In this document: positions 8,465 through 11,879 of the stretch, one piece after another
Layout: every line of letters begins with the position of its first letter
Position numbering within the stretch: the stretch's first letter is position 1
From: CAKZYD01 sp039814715
GTDB lineage: Bacteria > Pseudomonadota > Alphaproteobacteria > Sphingomonadales > CAKZYD01
Length of the DNA: 11,879 bases
Assembly (NCBI GenBank): GCA_039814715.1
Contig: JBCCAR010000053.1
Coordinates: 1-11,879, forward strand
Reading direction: 5' to 3'
The notes under the pieces: generated by a model
Seen by the model: the letters and a program-made list of their open reading frames with translations, nothing else
Database searches by the model: none
Told to the model about the DNA's origin: nothing
Program-made: the position numbers and the translations under genes

Positions 8465-9883
8465 TTATTCGCCGCCGAAACCAAACAACTTCCATTTAAC
8501 TTGGTCGAGGTTTTTCGAAGGATCATAAAGCGCAACTGCTAGCTTCTGACGTTCGGCTGTAAGCTCCCCGATGGACGAAAGCAGGCTGTATGCTGCAATC
8601 ATGCGTGTACTTTCTGCCTGAATTAAGTTCACTTGCGCGTTCAAGGTTTCTTGCTCCGCATCCAGCACATCTAGCGTCGTGCGTGAGCCAACTGCGGCTT
8701 CCTGGCGTACGCCTTCGAGGGCAATTTCGTTTGCCTTCACGGATTCTTGGTTGGCTTTAATCTGTGCTACGCTGGCTTGGTATTCCTGCCACGCTGTGGA
8801 TACAGCCTCGATTACCTGACGTTCCGCCGCACGGATCTCCAGCAGTCTTTGACTTTGCAGCTGTTTCGCTTGCCGCACAGCTGAATACTCAGCGCCTGAC
8901 TGGTAAAGCGGAATCGTAACCTCAGCGCCAATCGACTTTACAACCGATGTGGACTGCGCCGTTACATCCGGACCGAGCAACTGAACGCCCGACGCGCGCG
9001 CCACGCTGGCGAAGCCATTCAAGGTCGGCATGAGACCGCCTTTGGCTTCAGACACCGCTTTACGGGCAGATTGCTCTGAAAACCGCGCGGCTAGGACGGC
9101 TGGCGCTTCCATCATGCCAGTATCAACGGCCTCATCAAGCGTCATTGGAAGCTGCGGCACATCAGGCTCGGTCAAGCCTGCGGGCAGCTCCCCAACAACG
9201 CGGCGATAAAGCTCTTGGCTAGCGGTTAGCGCCGCCGACGCTGCAGCACGGCGGGAAATAGCATCCGCAAGCCGTGCTTGTGATTGCGCGACGTCAGTGC
9301 GCGTGATTTCCCCAACGCGAAAGCGGTCCTGACTTGCCTCCAACTGGCGGCGAAGGACGGCGATCTGCTTATCATTGAGTTGAAGAACCGCCTGATCGCG
9401 AAGCACGCTCATATACGCCGTCACTGTTTGCAGGAGTGTATCTTGTTCCACGGCCACTAAGTTCGCACGCTGCGCCAAGACATCAGCCTTCGCCCGGCTG
9501 ACCGAGTTCTTAGTCCGAAATCCGCGGAAAATCGGCTGGTCGACACGCGCGCCTATGTTCTTATTCGTTGCATCAAAACCAATCGCTTGGTTCCCAGGAA
9601 CAACCACGCCGCCCTGGGTTACGGGCCCCACGTCAACATCTGTCTGGGTGCGGTCGATGCTTCCTGTACCGGCCACATTGGGCAAGTAATTTGCATTGGC
9701 TTGCATGACCGTTTCATCGACGCCGCGCAACACAGCTCTTTGCGCTTCTAGCGTCGGATTACCTTGATAAGCCATGGCCATGGCATCGCGGAGTGTTTCA
9801 GCCTGCGCGGAAGCCGTGAAAGCCACCCAAAGCGCTGCCACAGCTTGAACAGGCGTCGCTCTGCTCCATAAGCGGTAATTCAT
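8465..9883 (-). CDS. tolC: TolC family outer membrane channel protein
   Basis: TolC-type proteins are trimeric outer membrane channels with long periplasmic alpha-barrels; they serve as exit ducts for tripartite efflux pumps and type I secretion. The protein has 472 residues, in the normal range. The N-terminus is a Sec signal peptide: basic MNYRLWSR, a hydrophobic AVAALWVAF core, and a likely cut after ASAQA at residue 28. The mature part starts TLRDAMAMAYQGNPTLEAQRA, typical of the first outer-membrane-efflux repeat. The second repeat begins near TLDEAVDTGMMEAPAVLAARF. Long Ala/Gln/Glu-rich heptad stretches fit the coiled-coil hairpins, and TLDVLDAEQETLNAQVNL is a characteristic TolC segment. 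ATG 9883 has AAAGGA upstream and yields the signal peptide; the longer frame from 9922 lacks these. No pump or adaptor genes are adjacent, so it probably serves several exporters. Confidence 0.95.
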   Translation of the reverse strand: MNYRLWSRATPVQAVAALWVAFTASAQAETLRDAMAMAYQGNPTLEAQRAVLRGVDETVMQANANYLPNVAGTGSIDRTQTDVDVGPVTQGGVVVPGNQAIGFDATNKNIGARVDQPIFRGFRTKNSVSRAKADVLAQRANLVAVEQDTLLQTVTAYMSVLRDQAVLQLNDKQIAVLRRQLEASQDRFRVGEITRTDVAQSQARLADAISRRAAASAALTASQELYRRVVGELPAGLTEPDVPQLPMTLDEAVDTGMMEAPAVLAARFSEQSARKAVSEAKGGLMPTLNGFASVARASGVQLLGPDVTAQSTSVVKSIGAEVTIPLYQSGAEYSAVRQAKQLQSQRLLEIRAAERQVIEAVSTAWQEYQASVAQIKANQESVKANEIALEGVRQEAAVGSRTTLDVLDAEQETLNAQVNLIQAESTRMIAAYSLLSSIGELTAERQKLAVALYDPSKNLDQVKWKLFGFGGE

Positions 9884-9975
9884 TATGTACAGTCCTTTGA
9901 AATTAGGTCGGCTGCATCGCATTGACGTTTGCTCGGCGTTTTATGCACAACAAATGACTAATTCGTAACGCCAAC

Positions 9976-10626
9976 TTAAAAAGAAAACGTATGTGGCAGG
10001 TCAAAGCCCGGCAGCAAAAATGACTGCGCATCCATAAAATCCGACATGCCGAATACGCCAGCAGTTTTTTGGCCGAGAACCGCGCGACCAACCCCGTTTT
10101 TAATCTGCACAGTAATCAAGCGGCCGCCTTCCGCGAGTTGATCAATCAAAGCATGTGGAATGCGTTCTACGGCGCCGCCGATGAAAATCACATCAAACGG
10201 CGCTTCTTTCGCGTAGCCGTCCAGTAGCCCCCCTTCAAGCACTGCCGCATTGCCTAATTGCATGGCTGCCGCGTTGTCATTGGCTTTTTCAACCAAGCTG
10301 GCATCATTTTCTATGCCAACAACAGCGCTTGCAAGCTGCGCTAAAACACACGTCGAATACCCTGTCAAACAGCCGATATCCAATACCGCATCGCTGTGTT
10401 TGATTTGCGCCGCCTGCACAAGCCGCGCAAAAACAATCGGCTCCATGAGCCAGCGGCCAGGAACAATTTCAAGATCTTCATCCACATAAGCAACGTCGCG
10501 CTTCGCGCGCGGCACAAATTGCTCGCGCGGCATTGCTTTCATTGCTGCGATTAATTCGCCATCGCCCACTTTATTCGGCCTAAGCTGGCCATTAATCATA
10601 GCCTCGCGGGCCTGCGCAAATTCCAT
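9976..10626 (-). CDS. pcm: Protein-L-isoaspartate O-methyltransferase-like protein (divergent)
   Basis: This is a SAM-dependent methyltransferase of the Pcm/PIMT family, 216 residues long. The N-terminal region (AREAMINGQLRP, then MPREQFVPRAKRDVAYVDEDL) aligns with the PIMT start, and motif I reads VLDIGCLTGYSTCVLA (81-96), corresponding to the VLEIGTGSGYQTAVLA of classical enzymes. An acidic SAM-ribose position lies in VVGIENDA. PIMTs methylate isoaspartyl residues to start protein repair. However, the usual substrate-site loop GQxxTISQP is replaced by PGRWLMEP (56-63), removing the Thr-Ile-Ser triad, so repair activity is uncertain. This form is familiar from alphaproteobacteria, where the gene sits before tolC as here. 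The start ATG 10626 has AAGGA about 11 bases upstream, a little far. The tolC start lies 92 bases beyond the stop. Confidence 0.85.
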   Translation of the reverse strand: MEFAQAREAMINGQLRPNKVGDGELIAAMKAMPREQFVPRAKRDVAYVDEDLEIVPGRWLMEPIVFARLVQAAQIKHSDAVLDIGCLTGYSTCVLAQLASAVVGIENDASLVEKANDNAAAMQLGNAAVLEGGLLDGYAKEAPFDVIFIGGAVERIPHALIDQLAEGGRLITVQIKNGVGRAVLGQKTAGVFGMSDFMDAQSFLLPGFDLPHTFSF

Positions 10627-10840
10627 AGCGGCTTTCGTCCTTCGATTGACAGCTCTGACTATCTAACGCTCGCAAAAAGTGATTTGGCGGCGCAGCGACA
10701 CGCACGATGTTATTTCACACTTCACGCCGCGTTGTCAGTGTTTTTTCGCGAAGCAGCACAGCCAATGCAGGTAACCATAGTCTCTACTTGCCATTGCCTT
10801 CCCTAAGCACTAAACGAGCGACACTAGACAACCTGGACAC

Positions 10841-10914
10841 GGCGCGGTGGCGGAGAGGCTACGCAGCGGATTGCAAATCCGTGTACACCGGTTCGATTCC
10901 GGTCCGCGCCTCCA
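10841..10914 (+). tRNA. tRNA-Cys (anticodon GCA)
   Basis: A full cloverleaf is visible: acceptor arms GGCGCGG (10841-10847) and CCGCGCC (10904-10910), anticodon stem GCGGA/TCCGT with loop TTGCAAA (anticodon GCA at 10873-10875), and T arm CCGGTTCGATTCCGG. The discriminator is T, as expected for the cysteine identity set, and CCA is encoded at 10912-10914. Confidence 0.96.
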
Positions 10915-10978
10915 GGGTGTGAAACAAAATCGTGATCAAACGCTCTTGGCACACACGTGCGAAGTTGTTATGACGCGA

Positions 10979-11000
10979 ACAGCGTTCGTTCGGGCGCTGT
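10979..11000 (+). other. Stem-loop between the two tRNA genes
   Basis: ACAGCG (10979-10984) and CGCTGT (10995-11000) pair perfectly; G-T and C-G pairs extend the stem to nine base pairs around a four-base loop. It lies 65 bases after tRNA-Cys and 14 before tRNA-Asn. It could be a processing signal in a shared tRNA transcript or a weak terminator; no T-run follows. Confidence 0.35.
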
Positions 11001-11013
11001 AGAAAGTGGCTGA

Positions 11014-11088
11014 TCCTCGGTAGCTCAGCGGTAGAGCAAGCGGCTGTTAACCGCTTGGCCGGCGGTTCGAATCCGTCCCGGGGAGCCA
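11014..11088 (+). tRNA. tRNA-Asn (anticodon GTT)
   Basis: The acceptor arms TCCTCGG (11014-11020) and CCGGGGA (11078-11084) pair with one T-G wobble. The D arm is AGCTCAGCGGTAGAGC, the anticodon stem AGCGG/CCGCT holds loop CTGTTAA (anticodon GTT at 11046-11048), and the T arm carries GGTTCGAATCC. The discriminator is G and CCA is encoded at 11086-11088. It is in the same orientation as tRNA-Cys, 99 bases downstream, so one transcript is plausible. Confidence 0.96.
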
Positions 11089-11110
11089 TTTTCATCTTTC
11101 CCAACACTTC

Positions 11111-11130
11111 CTAATCGTTTTCTCGATTAG
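11111..11130 (+). promoter_or_regulatory. Perfect inverted repeat between tRNA-Asn and dps
   Basis: CTAATCG (11111-11117) and CGATTAG (11124-11130) are perfect 7-bp arms separated by six bases. It lies about 95 bases upstream of the dps start. Its length and symmetry suit an operator; with AT-rich arms and no T-run after it, it makes a poor terminator for the tRNA transcript. An 8-base palindrome ACACGTGT follows at 11135-11142. Confidence 0.4.
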
Positions 11131-11174
11131 TCTGACACGTGTTTGTAATGTCCTCCCCTCTTGTTTTGCGAGCT

Positions 11175-11194
11175 ACAGAGATACACATCTGTGT
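11175..11194 (+). promoter_or_regulatory. Overlapping short inverted repeats before dps
   Basis: ACAGA (11175-11179) and TCTGT (11188-11192) form one inverted repeat, and ACACA-TC-TGTGT (11183-11194) forms another overlapping it. They lie 30-50 bases upstream of the dps start, a promoter-proximal position where a regulator such as OxyR, Fur or an iron regulator could act. I cannot match it to a known consensus. Confidence 0.25.
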
Positions 11195-11225
11195 CATTGC
11201 ATACTGACGCATGAAAGGAAGCACC

Positions 11226-11714
11226 ATGGCATTGCACGCAACAAAACACGACTTATCAGAAAACGTAAGGCAGTCGGCAGCTGAACTGCTGCAAAAGGTA
11301 TTGGTCAACGCCATTGATCTTGGACTGCAAACCAAACAAGCGCACTGGACTGTTAAGGGCCCGAATTTCATCGGCTTGCATGAGCTGTTTGATAAACTCA
11401 ATGATGACGTTCAAGAGTATGTGGACATGGTCGCAGAGCGCATCGCGATTTTAGGCGGCACACCGCAAGGCACAAGCCAAATTGTCAGCAGCTCGACGGC
11501 ACTCACATCCTATCCATTGGACATCACCAATGGCTCTGACCATGTGGAAGCGCTGTCATCAGCTTATGCAGCCTTTGCAAAAATGGTGCGCGGCGCCATT
11601 GAAGAAGCAGATGACTTTGATGATGTCGATACGGAAGACTTGCTGACGGAGGTTTCTCGCGGCATCGACAAAGCGCTGTGGTTTATTGAGGCGCACGCTC
11701 AGGCGAGCTCGTAG
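11226..11714 (+). CDS. dps: Dps-family DNA-protecting ferritin-like protein
   Basis: Dps proteins form dodecameric shells that oxidise and store iron, consume hydrogen peroxide and shield DNA under stress. The 162-residue protein is of standard length. Ligands of the intersubunit ferroxidase site align fully with E. coli Dps: His40 (QAHWTVKGPNF), His52 and Asp56 (LHELFDKL), and Asp67 and Glu71 (VDMVAERI). ILGGTPQGT follows as in the family, and the acidic DDFDDVDTEDLL segment leads into the last helix. The N-terminal tail is short with few basic residues, so DNA binding may be weaker than in E. coli Dps. ATG 11226 is preferred because AAAGGAAG (11214-11221) precedes it at proper spacing; the in-frame ATG at 11211 would lie upstream of that site. 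Inverted repeats upstream suggest regulation, and an intrinsic terminator follows 13 bases after the stop. Confidence 0.95.
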   Translation: MALHATKHDLSENVRQSAAELLQKVLVNAIDLGLQTKQAHWTVKGPNFIGLHELFDKLNDDVQEYVDMVAERIAILGGTPQGTSQIVSSSTALTSYPLDITNGSDHVEALSSAYAAFAKMVRGAIEEADDFDDVDTEDLLTEVSRGIDKALWFIEAHAQASS

Positions 11715-11727
11715 GCTAAGGATTACA

Positions 11728-11768
11728 CCAGCGGCTCAGCATGTGGATGCTTGAGCTGCTGGTTTCTT
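11728..11768 (+). terminator. Intrinsic terminator of dps
   Basis: The left arm at 11728-11742 (CCAGCGGCTCAGCAT) pairs with 11747-11762 around a GTGG loop, with one G-T wobble and one bulged base. The T-rich TTTCTT (11763-11768) follows. It lies 13 bases after the dps stop codon and has the form of a Rho-independent terminator. Confidence 0.75.
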
Positions 11769-11879
11769 GGCCAGGGAAAGGCCGCTAGTGGATTGGCTCA
11801 GACAAATGGTACCCATAGGACGCTTTTCCAAGTTCATCCGGTCAGGCGCGCGGCGTGCGGTGATGCGGTGCATCACAAG
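11736..11879 (-). CDS. Open minus-strand frame at the right edge, doubtful gene end
   Basis: One minus-strand frame is open from the window edge to TGA at 11736-11738 (47 codons); internal ATGs would start at 11873, 11837 and 11816. The product is Ser/Ala/Lys-rich with no motif I recognise, and its end overlaps the dps terminator. It may be the 3' end of a neighbouring gene convergent with dps, or chance. The rest of the region shows no plus-strand gene. Confidence 0.15.
   Translation of the reverse strand, partial: LVMHRITARRAPDRMNLEKRPMGTICLSQSTSGLSLAKKPAAQASTC
11860..11876. repeat. Perfect short hairpin at the right edge
   Basis: GTGATGC (11860-11866) and GCATCAC (11870-11876) are 7-bp arms around GGT. 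The element is three bases from the window end, so its context cannot be judged. Confidence 0.4.

Noticed and set aside
9935..9972. GGCGTT and AACGCC arms between pcm and tolC
   Set aside because: Six-base arms with a 26-base loop are too weak to call a structure.
10788..10816. TTGCCA-N17-TAAACG as a promoter for tRNA-Cys
   Set aside because: The spacing is right but the -10 hexamer matches the consensus at only three of six positions, so I do not call it.
10707..10922. A 71-codon plus-strand frame ending in tRNA-Cys
   Set aside because: Its C-terminal half is a translation of the tRNA itself; the first half lacks any family feature.
10859..11107. An 82-codon minus-strand frame across both tRNA genes
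   Set aside because: The product contains DGFEPPAK and RTGIEPVYT stretches, well known as false proteins translated from antisense tRNA sequence.

Overview
This looks like ordinary chromosomal DNA from an alphaproteobacterium, probably of the Caulobacterales/Hyphomonadaceae type. The main evidence is a popZ (DUF2497) gene and the block pcm, tolC, popZ, valS read in one direction, an arrangement I recall from several alphaproteobacteria. I see no phage genes, transposases, CRISPR arrays, toxin-antitoxin pairs or composition breaks, and no intergenic gap above 300 bases. I did not find an undescribed multi-gene system. The interesting points are small: altered active-site residues, candidate micro-ORFs and clear inverted repeats in leaders.

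Left edge (1-206): the C-terminus of a GIY-YIG/URI-type nuclease on the plus strand converges on ilvD, with a REP-like palindrome between them. From 207 to 10626 every well-supported gene is on the minus strand, so transcription runs right to left: pcm-like methyltransferase, tolC, popZ, a short crotonase-family gene, valS, a short-chain dehydrogenase (SDR), a possible 39-codon ORF, an N-formylglutamate amidohydrolase-family gene, and ilvD. Gaps of about 60-265 bases, some holding hairpins, suggest several transcription units. No terminator is obvious between valS and the SDR gene, or between the amidohydrolase gene and ilvD.

Right part (10627-11879), plus strand: tRNA-Cys(GCA), tRNA-Asn(GTT), then a dps-family ferritin-like gene with inverted repeats in its leader and a good intrinsic terminator. 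The last ~110 bases hold no convincing gene, only an edge hairpin and an open but unsupported minus-strand frame.

The genes cover separate jobs: branched-chain amino acid synthesis (ilvD) and valine charging (valS), pole organisation (popZ), export through the outer membrane (tolC), protein repair or another methylation (pcm-like), iron storage and DNA protection (dps), and acyl-CoA or redox side chemistry (crotonase, SDR). Starts were moved downstream of the longest ORF where a Shine-Dalgarno sequence or a family N-terminus supported it (SDR, valS, crotonase, popZ, tolC, dps).
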